The notes beneath the pieces are model-generated. The model ran no database searches. It worked only from the letters and a program-made list of their open reading frames with translations, and was not told the DNA's origin. From Christiangramia fulva (GTDB lineage: Bacteria; Bacteroidota; Bacteroidia; Flavobacteriales; Flavobacteriaceae), in assembly GCF_003024155.1 (NCBI RefSeq), contig NZ_CP028136.1:868001-932000 (forward strand): a DNA stretch of 64,000 bases, read 5' to 3'. Position 1 is the stretch's first letter, and the number at the start of each line of letters is the position of its first letter. Made by a program: the position numbers and the translations under genes. Of this stretch, positions 46,311 to 56,415 are shown piece by piece.

Positions 46311-47675
46311 ATGGCGAAGGTGAAAACCGCGTATTATTGTCAAAAATGTGGGGCGCAATATGCCAAATGGCAGGGAAAATGCAATTCCTGCGGCGACTGG
46401 AATACTATTGTTGAAGAGGTTATACAAAAGCCTGATCCCAAAGACTGGAAAACTTCAGCTAAAAAAGAAGCCAAAAAAGCTTCAAAACCTTTGCTGATTT
46501 CTGAAATTGAGACCAGTCCGCAGCACCGAATGATCACCGGGAATGGAGAACTTGACCGCGTTCTTGGCGGAGGCCTCGTTCCCGGCTCCCTTACCCTGCT
46601 CGGCGGCGAACCCGGAATTGGGAAAAGTACGCTGTTGCTTCAAATTTCTCTGGGCCTTCGCAATAAAGTGCTGTACGTTTCAGGAGAAGAAAGCCAGCAG
46701 CAAATCAAAATGCGGGCACAACGAATCAATCCCGATCCCGCAAATTGTTTCATTTTAACCGAAACCAAAACTCAGAATATCTTTCGCAATGTGGAAGAAA
46801 TAGAACCTGAGGTGGTGATCATAGACTCCATACAAACCCTTCACAGCGATTATATTGAAAGTTCCCCGGGAAGCATCTCCCAAATTAGAGAATGTACCGC
46901 AGAACTTATCAAATTTGCCAAAGAGAGCAACACACCGGTTATCTTGATAGGCCACATCACCAAGGAAGGCAGCATTGCCGGTCCAAAAGTACTGGAACAC
47001 ATGGTTGATACCGTGCTTCAGTTTGAAGGCGACCGCAATCATGTTTACCGGATTCTAAGGGCGCACAAAAACCGATTTGGCTCAACCCATGAACTCGGAA
47101 TTTATGAAATGCAGGGCAGCGGATTAAGAGAAGTTTCCAATCCTTCCGAAATTTTAATTTCCAGGAATGAAGAAGATCTTAGTGGCACCGCAATCGCTTC
47201 CACGCTGGAAGGTATGCGCCCGCTTATGATCGAAATCCAGGCTTTGGTAAGCACCGCCGTTTATGGCACACCTCAGCGATCTACCACGGGTTATAATGCG
47301 AAAAGACTGAATATGCTTTTAGCCGTTCTTGAAAAACGCGCAGGTTTCAGGTTGGGAGCCAAAGATGTTTTCTTAAATATTACCGGTGGGATTAGCGTGG
47401 AAGATCCCGCGATCGACCTGGCGGTAGTGGCCGCCATTCTTTCTTCAAATGAAGATATCGCGCTGGAAAAAGATTTCTGCTTTTCTGCTGAAGTAGGCCT
47501 TGCCGGGGAAATTCGCCCGGTTATGAAAATTGAACAACGTATTCTCGAAGCCGAAAAATTAGGTTTTGGATCTATAATGATTTCAAAACTTAGTAAAATT
47601 CCGAGACAGCACTTCAAGATCAACATCGTTAAAGTTTCCAAAATTGAGGATGTGGTAGGATATCTTTTTTCCTGA
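46311..47675 (+). CDS. radA: DNA repair protein RadA
   Basis: RadA (Sms) is a RecA-related ATPase that promotes branch migration in recombination. The 454-residue sequence starts with the zinc finger CQKCGAQYAKWQGKCNSCGDW, has the P-loop GGEPGIGKSTLL, the RadA-specific KNRFGST motif and a C-terminal Lon-like domain (AAKDVFLNITGGISVEDPAIDLAV). It lies 12 nt after the esterase-like gene. Confidence 0.97.
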   Translation: MAKVKTAYYCQKCGAQYAKWQGKCNSCGDWNTIVEEVIQKPDPKDWKTSAKKEAKKASKPLLISEIETSPQHRMITGNGELDRVLGGGLVPGSLTLLGGEPGIGKSTLLLQISLGLRNKVLYVSGEESQQQIKMRAQRINPDPANCFILTETKTQNIFRNVEEIEPEVVIIDSIQTLHSDYIESSPGSISQIRECTAELIKFAKESNTPVILIGHITKEGSIAGPKVLEHMVDTVLQFEGDRNHVYRILRAHKNRFGSTHELGIYEMQGSGLREVSNPSEILISRNEEDLSGTAIASTLEGMRPLMIEIQALVSTAVYGTPQRSTTGYNAKRLNMLLAVLEKRAGFRLGAKDVFLNITGGISVEDPAIDLAVVAAILSSNEDIALEKDFCFSAEVGLAGEIRPVMKIEQRILEAEKLGFGSIMISKLSKIPRQHFKINIVKVSKIEDVVGYLFS

Positions 47676-47714
47676 AAAGCTTTTATGTAGCTATATTTGA
47701 GGGAAGTATAGCTT

Positions 47715-48851
47715 ATGGTGAACAGGAAGATAATAGGGATTTTTTTGATGCTTTGCCTGATCGCCTGCTCAAAAATTGAAAAAACAGGTGACCTCCTCAA
47801 AGGATTATCTGCCAGGGAAAAATATCAGAAAGAAAACGATATTTCCGATGAACTTTTTGAGCTCTGGAACTCACAAATCGATAGTGCCCTTAATGACAAA
47901 ATAAAAATCAGTTTGCCATACCGGGAAATTGGGGGACTCATGCCCAGGGATTTTTCGGTATATTCTTATGAAGGCTATTTTTTACCGGGAGAGATCATCA
48001 AAGCGAAAATGCAAACCGATTCTTCCGAAACAAAAATTTTTATTCAGTTATATAAAGCCGATGAAAATGATCCGGATAATTTTCAGAAAATAGCTCAACC
48101 CGATGACGATAGCCCAGGCCTAAATCATGAGATCAATGAAAAAGGGCTTTACAAGATCATTTTTCAGCCCGAAATTGAAGCTCATACCCCATTTAAACTG
48201 GAAATAGAAAAATCACCGGCCTACATTTTCCCTGTTGTTAATGGAAGGAATGAAGATATTGGCAGTTATTTTGGCGATATGCGGGAAGGCGGAAAACGAG
48301 ATCATAAAGGCCTGGATATTTTCGCTAAAAAGGGAACGGCCGTGGTTGCCGCGGTTAATGGGCGTATCATACGTACCGGCGAGGAAGGCCTGGGCGGAAA
48401 ACAGGTTTGGCTAAGGGATCCTAAACGGCACCAGTCTTTATATTACGCGCATCTCGATAGTATCATTCCAGATCTGTCACGGGTAAAGACTGGCGATACC
48501 TTAGGTTTTGTTGGTAATACAGGAAACGCCGTGAACACTCCTTCACATCTGCATTTCAGAATTTACAAACGCAGCAGGGGAGCTATCGACCCTATAGGTT
48601 TTGTTTACCAAACCGAACATCATAATTTAGGTGCACAGGAACAAGGCATCATTCCTCCACGGGTTATAGTCACCGGTAAAACAGCCAATTTCAGAAATAA
48701 ACCTTCTAACGATAATTCCCGGTTGCTCAAAACTGCAAAACAGGGAGAAAAATTAAAAGTTTTAGGCAAAGCTGAAGACTGGTTCCATGTGCGTGACAGT
48801 CTGAACCAGTCTATGTTTATTCATGAAAGCCTTGTAATACCTGCCGATTAG
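47715..48851 (+). CDS. M23 family peptidase lipoprotein with SH3-like C-terminus
   Basis: This 378-residue exported lipoprotein (lipobox LIAC, C18) carries a LytM endopeptidase domain with the zinc ligands HxxxD in HKGLDIF and HLHF in SHLHFRIY, plus LYYAHLD. The family cuts peptidoglycan stem-peptide bridges. The last 60-70 residues (ANFRNKPSNDNSRLLKTAKQGEKLKVLGKAEDWFHV) form a bacterial SH3 module. Residues 30-170 are a beta-rich domain of no clear family. The gene converges with the aldo/keto reductase (4-nt overlap). Confidence 0.92.
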   Translation: MVNRKIIGIFLMLCLIACSKIEKTGDLLKGLSAREKYQKENDISDELFELWNSQIDSALNDKIKISLPYREIGGLMPRDFSVYSYEGYFLPGEIIKAKMQTDSSETKIFIQLYKADENDPDNFQKIAQPDDDSPGLNHEINEKGLYKIIFQPEIEAHTPFKLEIEKSPAYIFPVVNGRNEDIGSYFGDMREGGKRDHKGLDIFAKKGTAVVAAVNGRIIRTGEEGLGGKQVWLRDPKRHQSLYYAHLDSIIPDLSRVKTGDTLGFVGNTGNAVNTPSHLHFRIYKRSRGAIDPIGFVYQTEHHNLGAQEQGIIPPRVIVTGKTANFRNKPSNDNSRLLKTAKQGEKLKVLGKAEDWFHVRDSLNQSMFIHESLVIPAD

Positions 48852-49882
48852 GGAGCTGGATTGGGCATGGAATTATGAATTTCATCGATCTCTTCCAGGA
48901 TTTCATCAGAAAGTTCCACATCGATACTCGATATATCTTCCCTGAGTTGATCCATCGTCGTGGCTCCAATAATATTGCTGGTTACAAAAGGCTGCTGGTT
49001 AACAAAAGCCAGCGCGAGATGGGTTAAACTCATCTCAAACTTCACCGCCAGCTGATTGTATTTTTTAGTGGCTTCTACCGCCTGGTGATTGGTATACCTT
49101 TTATACTGCGGGAAAAGGCTTAATCGTGTATTTTTTTTAATCCCATTCAGGTGTTTCCCGCTAAGCGTTCCCATTCCAAGAGGTGAATACGGCAATAAAC
49201 CCACATTTTCGCGATGATAAATTTCAGTAAGCCCGATTTCATCCTTTCGGTTCAAGAGGCTATAGGGATTCTGAACTGTTCTTACCCGTGGCAGGTCATT
49301 TTTGCTTTCTTCCAGAAAACGCATCAGTCCGTAAGGACTTTCATTAGAGAGACCAATATATCTGATTTTTCCCTGCTGAATAAACTGGTTAAGATTTTCA
49401 AGGATCTCCCTGAAGTTATCTTCCCATTTTTCCTCTTCCTCATGCGAATAATCCCTTTTTCCAAAGAAATTGGTATTTCGCTCCGGCCAGTGAAGCTGGT
49501 AAAGGTCTATATAATCTGTATTGAGGCGCCTAAGACTGTTGTGAATGGCATCCTCCATTGCTTTTTTATGAAAGCCCATATTTTCACGAATATGGGACAC
49601 CATATCAGCAGGACCTGCAATTTTGGAAGCGAGGACTATTTCCTCCCTTCTACCGGTTTTCTTAAGCCAGCTGCCAATTATCTCCTCGGTGCTCCCCTGA
49701 GTCTCGGGACGCGCAGGTACCGGGTACATTTCAGCGGTATCAATAAAATTGATTCCCTGATCTAAGGCATAATCTATTTGTTGGTGACCTTCTTTTTCTG
49801 TGTTTTGCTGGCCCCACGTCATGGAACCCAGGCATATTTTACTCACTTTTACATCCGTATTCGGAAGTTTGGTGTATTTCAT
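48848..49882 (-). CDS. Aldo/keto reductase (Tas-like)
   Basis: This 344-residue NADPH-dependent TIM-barrel oxidoreductase shows the tetrad: Asp and Tyr in FIDTAEMYP, Lys in VLASKIAG and His in DLYQLHWPER. Length and the N-terminus YTKLPNTDVKVSKICLGSMTWGQQN match the E. coli Tas subgroup. Substrate is unknown. Its start codon shares one base with the stop of the OmpA-family gene upstream. Confidence 0.93.
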   Translation of the reverse strand: MKYTKLPNTDVKVSKICLGSMTWGQQNTEKEGHQQIDYALDQGINFIDTAEMYPVPARPETQGSTEEIIGSWLKKTGRREEIVLASKIAGPADMVSHIRENMGFHKKAMEDAIHNSLRRLNTDYIDLYQLHWPERNTNFFGKRDYSHEEEEKWEDNFREILENLNQFIQQGKIRYIGLSNESPYGLMRFLEESKNDLPRVRTVQNPYSLLNRKDEIGLTEIYHRENVGLLPYSPLGMGTLSGKHLNGIKKNTRLSLFPQYKRYTNHQAVEATKKYNQLAVKFEMSLTHLALAFVNQQPFVTSNIIGATTMDQLREDISSIDVELSDEILEEIDEIHNSMPNPAP

Positions 49883-50847
49883 TAATTAGTTTCTTTTAAT
49901 AGTTTGGTGATCTCATCGAGTTTAGGAGTCAGGATCACCTCAATTCGTCGATTTTTTGCTCTTCCGGCCTCTGTATCATTCGATGCTACCGGCATAAATT
50001 CACCCCGACCCGCGGCCGTAAGGTTCTGAGGATCGATATTCGGATTTTCCCGCAGAATGTGCACAATAGAGGTCGCACGTTTGGTGGAAAGGTCCCAGTT
50101 ATCTTTTAGTTCTCCCCGGCCGCCATATGGCACATTATCGGTATGACCTTCAATAAGTACGGCGATATCGGGATTTTGAGCAAGAACCTCCCCTAATTGC
50201 TGAACGGCGCGACGGCCTTCAGCATTCACGGCCCAGCTTCCGGAATCAAAAAGAAGCTTATTTTCCATAGAAACATAAACCTTCCCGTTTCGCTGTTCCA
50301 CAGTGAGGCCTTTTCCTTCAAAATTGGTCAGCGCATTGGAAACCGCTTCTTTCAAGGCATTCATTTTGGCATCTTTGGCGGCAATTAGCTTTTCCAGTTC
50401 ATCGATTCGCTGGGAACGAAGAGCAAGGTCCTTTTCCAGCTTTTCAAGCCTCCTATTTTCCTGAATTAAAGCCGCTTCTTTTTCGTCAAGCTGGGCCAGC
50501 AATTCCCTGTTCTGCCGGGAATTTTCGGCAATGGCCGCAGAACTGTTCTGCTCCAAAGCATCATACGACTTTTCCAGGCTTTCGTAATTCTTCCGAAGGT
50601 CGTTCAGCTTTTCCATCAGCTGATTACGCTCTGTAGTTATGGTTTCATAATCTTTAGTAAGTACCGCATATTTTTCCTTAAGATCTTCAGAAGTGCGTCT
50701 ATAATTTTCAAGATCGCCCGACATTCTTCTGTTTTCGCGCTGAAGATCGGCATTACGACTCTCCAGTTCGTTGTATTTCTTTGACGAAACACAGGAGGTT
50801 GCAATACTCAGAATAGCCAGAATTAAAAGTGCTTTTATTTTCATCAT
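49882..50847 (-). CDS. OmpA family lipoprotein with coiled coil
   Basis: This 321-residue lipoprotein (lipobox TSC, with C19) contains a long coiled coil (about 30-170) and a C-terminal OmpA/MotB peptidoglycan-binding domain (about 195-310: FDSGSWAVNAEGRRAVQQL, IEGHTDNVPYGG, NWDLSTKRATSIV, GRGEFMPVASN, KNRRIEV). It likely tethers the outer membrane to peptidoglycan. It lies 8 nt after the exonuclease III gene on the same strand. Confidence 0.92.
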   Translation of the reverse strand: MMKIKALLILAILSIATSCVSSKKYNELESRNADLQRENRRMSGDLENYRRTSEDLKEKYAVLTKDYETITTERNQLMEKLNDLRKNYESLEKSYDALEQNSSAAIAENSRQNRELLAQLDEKEAALIQENRRLEKLEKDLALRSQRIDELEKLIAAKDAKMNALKEAVSNALTNFEGKGLTVEQRNGKVYVSMENKLLFDSGSWAVNAEGRRAVQQLGEVLAQNPDIAVLIEGHTDNVPYGGRGELKDNWDLSTKRATSIVHILRENPNIDPQNLTAAGRGEFMPVASNDTEAGRAKNRRIEVILTPKLDEITKLLKETN

Positions 50848-50855
50848 TTTGTTTT

Positions 50856-51617
50856 TTAATCAATTTCTACCAGCACGGGACAGTGATCACTATGCATGGC
50901 ATCGGGCAAAATCACTGCTCGCTGCAGCCTTTCTTTTAAGGGCTCGGCAACAAGATTATAATCAATTCGCCAGCCTTTATTGTTGTTGCGGGCATTGGCA
51001 CGGTAACTCCACCATGAATACTGATGGGGCTCCTCATTAAAATGCCGAAAAGAATCGATAAAACCGCTTTTCATGAAACCATCGATCCAGGCCCTTTCTT
51101 CAGGTAAAAAACCTGAGACAGTTTTAAGCCGAACGGGGTCATGAATATCGATCGCCTGGTGACAAATATTGTAATCGCCGCAAATAATAAGATTCGGCAC
51201 AGACTCCTTCAGGTTATCGATATAATCCTGAAAATCATCCATAAACCGAAATTTATGCTGCAATCTTTTACTGCTGGTTCCCGATGGTAAATAAAGGCTC
51301 ATCACAGAAACGTCCTGAAAATCGGCTCTTAAAATGCGGCCTTCATGATCCATATAATCTATTCCGCTGCCGTAAATGACATTTTCCGGTTCTGTTTTAC
51401 TTAAAATAGCAACGCCGCTATAGCCTTTTTTCTCTGCAGGATGCCAGTAATGATAGGGATAACCCGCTTCTTCAAAATCTTCAAGATTTAGCTGTTCCGG
51501 CTGGGCTTTAATCTCCTGAAGGCAAACCACATCAGGATCTGCCTGCTGAACCCAATCTAAAAAACCTTTTCTTATGGCGGCTCTTATACCATTAACGTTA
51601 TAAGAAATAATCTTCAT
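50856..51617 (-). CDS. xth: Exodeoxyribonuclease III
   Basis: This 253-residue AP endonuclease / 3'-5' exonuclease acts in base excision repair. Signatures: KIISYNVNGIRAAIRKGF, the metal-binding Glu in VVCLQEIKAQ, GDYNICH, the RIDY block (WRIDYNLV) and HSDHCPV with the catalytic His/Asp. It forms a minus-strand unit with the OmpA-family and aldo/keto reductase genes. Confidence 0.97.
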   Translation of the reverse strand: MKIISYNVNGIRAAIRKGFLDWVQQADPDVVCLQEIKAQPEQLNLEDFEEAGYPYHYWHPAEKKGYSGVAILSKTEPENVIYGSGIDYMDHEGRILRADFQDVSVMSLYLPSGTSSKRLQHKFRFMDDFQDYIDNLKESVPNLIICGDYNICHQAIDIHDPVRLKTVSGFLPEERAWIDGFMKSGFIDSFRHFNEEPHQYSWWSYRANARNNNKGWRIDYNLVAEPLKERLQRAVILPDAMHSDHCPVLVEID

Positions 51618-51695
51618 TGATCACAATTTTCATCAAAAATAAGGTTCTCAGGATAAATTTCAAGAATACCTTACATAAGCGGGCTTTCTTAAATC

Positions 51696-54683
51696 TTATT
51701 TAACAATAAAGCGTTTGACTTTACCAGCCTTTTCTGTTCCCACTCTCACCAAATAAACGCCGGGGGGCACATAAGACATATCCAATTCATATTCCTGAGC
51801 AATACCGGTATATTCCATTTGGTCGTACACCAGTCTTTGACCAAGCATATCATAAATAGTGATGTTAAGAGGCTCGGTAATAACAGTTTCCATAATAATT
51901 CGAAACTTATTATTTCCTTCAGAGACTACAACTAAATTCGAATCGTTTAAGATGGAATCTTTAAGATCAAGTTTACTGTCGGTCAACAAGATGGTATAAT
52001 CGTGGGTAGTTCCGTAATCCATTACATCACAGGGATCGTTAAGATCTCCTTCATAACGGGTATCGCCTGCGCGGATTCTCAATAAATGTTCTCCTAGTGG
52101 AGCATTAGCGGGAAGTTGAAATTCATATGATAATTTAGTTCCCTCAGCGGTAATAACTTCAGATGAAATAACACGCTCGTTACTTTCAAAAAGTGCATTA
52201 TCATTTAGATCAATCCACATGGAGAATTTCTCAAAATCCTCTTCGGCAAATTCAGATTTTATAGTGACCGTAAAAGTACCTTTAGAACGGTCAAGTTCAG
52301 CAACCGGAAGTCCAATAAAATCGGCATAACCTGTGGTACAGGGAATCCTTTCATTAATAATCTCTCCTAACTCAAAATAACTGATCCCGTCCCCATAACT
52401 ACAATCTGATCCATCTGGAATACAATCAAGTTTAGCAAAAGATTTAACCGTGGCATCGTTCTCTGGATTGGCATCACCTTCAAGATTGGTTTCAGATTTT
52501 AAAATAAAATTTCCGGGACTATTTATCCTTATTTTTTGTGAAAAAGTATAAACTTCTTCTTCACCTACACCAATTACTCCCTGGTACACTTCTTTAACAG
52601 GGTTGCGCAAACCAAGCCTGTAATCCAAAGGGATTTGACTTTGGGGTTCGCCACCGAGATTTTCAATGATCACCGTGACCTCTTCATCTGCATTCTGAAC
52701 TAATCCTGTCACGGGTTTGGCAATAAATGTTACCGCCACATCTTTTGGTGGTAGATTTTGAAAAGTACTTGTTAAAGAATCATTATAATCATTAATATCA
52801 TTTTCAAGATTTACACTTGCCGTAATGGTAAAATTAGTTCCCTGAGACAGGTCCAGAGTCTGATCAAAAGTAAGTTCAACAGATTCGCCTGGATTGATAG
52901 TCTCATTAAAAGTTTGGGTTACGGTTTGCCCGTTAATGGTATAGCTTACCTGATAATTCGATTGAGGCATAGTCCCATAATTTCGAATTTTAACCGTCAC
53001 TTTTTCAGCATCTGTTAAGGTTGAACTTTTTGGAGAAATAATTGAAACTACCGACAAATCTCTTGGATCTTCTATGCCTATCCTGAAAACCCCAACCTTA
53101 TCAACTCTTTTGGATCCCTCGAAAACTTCCCCATTATGCCAGAATGTGATACCGTCGCTCGGGTCTACATATAAATGGGCATAATCCCCATATCGATAAA
53201 ACGGATCGGGACTTTTCCCTTCATAAATACTTTGTTCTTCAAGGGTCATACGTCCTGGTGAATCATCAGCATACCTACCGGTATATCGAAGTGAAGGGTA
53301 GACAGGATTATTAGGATTATCATTTAAAACAGTATATCCTAAACCGATATTACCACGAATGTCGAGGGCAATACTTCCGCAAAAACGATCGCTATCGTCG
53401 GGAGCATAAGTTCCTTCCTGATAAACAGTCCAGGGTTGGCCATATTTTGATTGTCTCAATTCGTACCAGCGGATGCCCGCATGTTCAGCTTCGGAAGGTT
53501 CGGTATCAACAACAAAGTTCAATACTACCGAATTGTGATCACTGAACCTTCGATATTGCGTCATATACATCACCGCACCCTGAAGAGCATCAATATCAGG
53601 TCCTGAAGGTTGGCTTAAATTTTTAAATTCACCCTCATCAAAATTAGATACAAATGGTGAAACCCCATCTGCACTTCCCAACTCCTGACTTAATTCTATG
53701 GTAGAGGAAAAAGGATATTTCCACTTCACATTAATCAGCCATATTTTTAAATGATCCTCGTTTACAGCCTGCCAGGCATCATCCTGAAAATAAATAATAG
53801 GTGAATTCCCGGGTGGCGGCAATTCGGGCCCAACTACATGAAATCCTGCAGGACTGTAAAATCCATTATTATTGATACCTGGAAGAGGAAAGGAAACCAT
53901 TTGAGCATCTTCTCCTTTCAACATTTTATCTCTTTCAACGGTAAAAATAGTTGGGATTTTATCGCTGGCAACATGCAATGGATCTGAATTGGTGGTGATA
54001 TAATATCCATCACTCCAAACGGAGATTTTCGGGTAATCTGGCGTTATTCCTGTATTGAACCGGTAAGTATACCAGCCATCGTTAACAGGATCAGGGCCTT
54101 TAGAGACGGCAATCAAAAATGCACCGGGGGTAGGACTATTGTAAGGGCTTTCAGGACCCGTACTGAACTGCATAATCACAAACCTGTTTGCCGCTTCATC
54201 ATAAATCACTGTTGGATCCCCATCATCCTCGCCAGCAAAAACACCTCCTATACTTTCTAAAGAAGCTGGTGGCACCACTTGATTTCCCTGTTTATCCCAG
54301 ATAGCGAAAGCAGTATTCCAGGCATTTACATAATAATTGGGCCCAAGTGCACCAGTTGGATCACTGGGTGTGGATTGCGTGGTAGCACCGGTAAAAGTCC
54401 TTATGGGAGCCCTGGATTTTATAGTTCCCATCTTAGATTGCATAACCGGATCTTTATATTTGGGCAGCCCTTTTCCTGGTACAATTTTATTACCCGGATG
54501 CTCTTGCTCTTCTTCAAATAATCTGAAATCGGTTCTTGGAGGAATCAATTTTGCTTTGGAAAGAGGACCGGAAGGCACAGCTTTCGCAGTAGTAACCGCA
54601 ACAGCTTTTGCCTGTTTCGGCGTTTGCGCTTCAGCAAAAATTAGTACAAAAAAGATAAAGAAAAGGGACAGGTATTTTTTCAT
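51696..54683 (-). CDS. 995-residue T9SS cargo protein (CARDB, GEVED and sorting domains)
   Basis: This is a large exported protein. After the signal peptide (to about FAEAQ) comes a region of about 500 residues with beta-propeller-like strands. Two CARDB-type domains follow (NYGTMPQSNYQVSYTI and NLGGEPQSQIPLDYRL), then a GEVED domain near FSMWIDLNDNALFESNERV with ANAPLGEHLLRIRAGDTRYEG. The end is a type A T9SS sorting domain (ITIYDMLGQRL, YELDMSYVPPGVYLVRVGTEKAGKVKRFIVK). The protein should be secreted and attached to the cell surface; activity is unknown. Confidence 0.9.
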   Translation of the reverse strand: MKKYLSLFFIFFVLIFAEAQTPKQAKAVAVTTAKAVPSGPLSKAKLIPPRTDFRLFEEEQEHPGNKIVPGKGLPKYKDPVMQSKMGTIKSRAPIRTFTGATTQSTPSDPTGALGPNYYVNAWNTAFAIWDKQGNQVVPPASLESIGGVFAGEDDGDPTVIYDEAANRFVIMQFSTGPESPYNSPTPGAFLIAVSKGPDPVNDGWYTYRFNTGITPDYPKISVWSDGYYITTNSDPLHVASDKIPTIFTVERDKMLKGEDAQMVSFPLPGINNNGFYSPAGFHVVGPELPPPGNSPIIYFQDDAWQAVNEDHLKIWLINVKWKYPFSSTIELSQELGSADGVSPFVSNFDEGEFKNLSQPSGPDIDALQGAVMYMTQYRRFSDHNSVVLNFVVDTEPSEAEHAGIRWYELRQSKYGQPWTVYQEGTYAPDDSDRFCGSIALDIRGNIGLGYTVLNDNPNNPVYPSLRYTGRYADDSPGRMTLEEQSIYEGKSPDPFYRYGDYAHLYVDPSDGITFWHNGEVFEGSKRVDKVGVFRIGIEDPRDLSVVSIISPKSSTLTDAEKVTVKIRNYGTMPQSNYQVSYTINGQTVTQTFNETINPGESVELTFDQTLDLSQGTNFTITASVNLENDINDYNDSLTSTFQNLPPKDVAVTFIAKPVTGLVQNADEEVTVIIENLGGEPQSQIPLDYRLGLRNPVKEVYQGVIGVGEEEVYTFSQKIRINSPGNFILKSETNLEGDANPENDATVKSFAKLDCIPDGSDCSYGDGISYFELGEIINERIPCTTGYADFIGLPVAELDRSKGTFTVTIKSEFAEEDFEKFSMWIDLNDNALFESNERVISSEVITAEGTKLSYEFQLPANAPLGEHLLRIRAGDTRYEGDLNDPCDVMDYGTTHDYTILLTDSKLDLKDSILNDSNLVVVSEGNNKFRIIMETVITEPLNITIYDMLGQRLVYDQMEYTGIAQEYELDMSYVPPGVYLVRVGTEKAGKVKRFIVK

Positions 54684-54740
54684 CAGGAAAAAGGCTTCTT
54701 CAAAAATTTCTTAAAAATAGGGATTATCATCAGATTTAAA

Positions 54741-54776
54741 ACCGAAAGGCAATAGGATTTATCCAATGCCTTTCTT
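54741..54776 (-). terminator. Terminator downstream of glyS
   Basis: GAAAGGCA and TGCCTTTC form a stem with an inner GGAT/ATCC stem. On the minus strand it is followed by a short T-tract (GGTTTTAAA), between glyS and the T9SS gene. Confidence 0.6.
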
Positions 54777-54803
54777 AAAAAATTGCTAAAAAACAGGTGT
54801 TTT

Positions 54804-56351
54804 TTAGTTGGTCCAGCCTTTCATCCAGCTTTTGAAGTCGGTTTCTTTTTCGATTATAGAATTAAGCTCTTCCACCTTTACACGCTTCTGCTCCATGCTG
54901 TCCCGAAACCGAACGGTCACAGTATTATCCTCCAAAGATTCATGATCCACAGTGATACAAAGTGGTGTTCCGGCTGCATCCTGTCTGCGGTAACGCCGTC
55001 CAATGGCATCTTTCTCATCATACTGCACCTTAAAATCCCATTGAAGATCATCAACGATCTTTTGTGCCATTTCTGGCAACCCATCTTTTTTCACCAAAGG
55101 AAGGATGGCCGCTTTTGTGGGAGCCAGTACGGCTGGAAGTTTTAAAACCGTTCTCATACTTCCGTCTTCCAGTTCCTCTTCTTTTAAAGAGGAAGAAAGT
55201 ACCGCTAAAAACATACGGTCCAGGCCAATAGAGGTTTCAATCACATAGGGCACATAATTTTCCTTTAATTCAGGATCGTAGAAACGCAGTTTTTTACCTG
55301 AATACTCCTCATGGGCCTTCAGGTCGAAATCTGTTCTTGAATGAATTCCTTCCAGTTCTTTGAAACCAAATGGGAAGTCAAATTCAATATCGGCTGCGGC
55401 ATTGGCATAATGGGCCAGCTTTTCATGATCATGAAAACGGTAATTTTCATCTCCCAATCCAAGGGAACGATGCCATTTTAATCTTATTTCTTTCCATTTC
55501 TCGTACCATTCCAGTTCCTCTCCCGGACGAACAAAAAATTGCATTTCCATTTGTTCGAATTCGCGCATCCTGAATATGAACTGTCTTGCTACGATTTCAT
55601 TCCGGAAAGCTTTTCCTATCTGAGCGATGCCAAAAGGAATTTTCATTCTTCCGGTTTTCTGAACATTCAGAAAATTGACAAAAATCCCCTGTGCCGTTTC
55701 CGGCCTTAGGTATAATTGGGTAGCAGTTTCGGCTGAAGCTCCCAATTTGGTCCCGAACATTAGATTGAACTGTCGTACTTCTGTCCAGTTCTTAGAACCT
55801 GTGTCAGGATCGGCTATTTCAAGTTCTTCTATCAATGCCTTTACATCAGCCAGGTCTTCATTTGTTAAAGATCTGGCGAGTCTTTCCAGGATCTCCTTTC
55901 GCTCTCCCAAATATCTTTTTACACGCGGATTCGTCTCTTTATACATTTCCTCATCGAAATCTTCGCCAAAGCGTTTGCTGGCTTTTTCGATCTCTTTTTC
56001 AGCTTTTTGAAGAAGTTTTTCCGCATAATCTTCTACCAGAACATCGGCGCGATACCTTTTTTTGGAATCTTTATTATCTATGAGCGGATCATTAAACGCA
56101 TCTACATGCCCTGAAGCTTTCCAGGTAGTGGGATGCATCAGTATCGCCGCATCGATCCCAACTATATTCTGGTGCAGCTGCGTCATGCTTTTCCACCAGT
56201 ATTCTTTTATGTTTTTCTTTAATTCTGCCCCGTTCTGGCCATAATCATAAACGGCACTCAAACCATCATAGATTTCGCTGGAAGGGAAAATATAACCATA
56301 CTCCTTTGCGTGGGAGATCACGTTCTTAAAACTATCTTCTTGTTTTGCCAT
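54804..56351 (-). CDS. glyS: Glycyl-tRNA synthetase (dimeric type)
   Basis: This 515-residue class II alpha2-type synthetase (the eukaryote-like, single-chain form) has YGYIFPSSEIYDGLSAVYDYGQNG, motif 2 in FRNEIVARQFIFRMREFEQMEMQFF and motif 3 in IETSIGLDRMFLAVL. The HxxPTTW-type block (MHPTTWKASGHVDAF) and the C-terminal anticodon-binding domain are present. E. coli has the unrelated glyQS tetramer. It is bracketed by terminators. Confidence 0.97.
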   Translation of the reverse strand: MAKQEDSFKNVISHAKEYGYIFPSSEIYDGLSAVYDYGQNGAELKKNIKEYWWKSMTQLHQNIVGIDAAILMHPTTWKASGHVDAFNDPLIDNKDSKKRYRADVLVEDYAEKLLQKAEKEIEKASKRFGEDFDEEMYKETNPRVKRYLGERKEILERLARSLTNEDLADVKALIEELEIADPDTGSKNWTEVRQFNLMFGTKLGASAETATQLYLRPETAQGIFVNFLNVQKTGRMKIPFGIAQIGKAFRNEIVARQFIFRMREFEQMEMQFFVRPGEELEWYEKWKEIRLKWHRSLGLGDENYRFHDHEKLAHYANAAADIEFDFPFGFKELEGIHSRTDFDLKAHEEYSGKKLRFYDPELKENYVPYVIETSIGLDRMFLAVLSSSLKEEELEDGSMRTVLKLPAVLAPTKAAILPLVKKDGLPEMAQKIVDDLQWDFKVQYDEKDAIGRRYRRQDAAGTPLCITVDHESLEDNTVTVRFRDSMEQKRVKVEELNSIIEKETDFKSWMKGWTN

Positions 56352-56362
56352 GCCGCAAAAAT

Positions 56363-56395
56363 AAAAAAACCGCCCTGAATTTATCCAAGGCGGCC
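56363..56395 (-). terminator. Terminator of the coiled-coil membrane protein gene
   Basis: On the minus strand CCGCC-(14 nt)-GGCGG is followed by seven T. It lies between the end of the 293-residue gene and the glyS start. Confidence 0.7.
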
Positions 56396-56415
56396 CTGTA
56401 AATTATTAATTAAGA

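Noticed and set aside
54337..54714. 125-codon plus-strand frame at the start of the T9SS cargo gene
   Set aside because: It runs across the 5' end of the minus-strand gene and its composition looks like a shadow frame.
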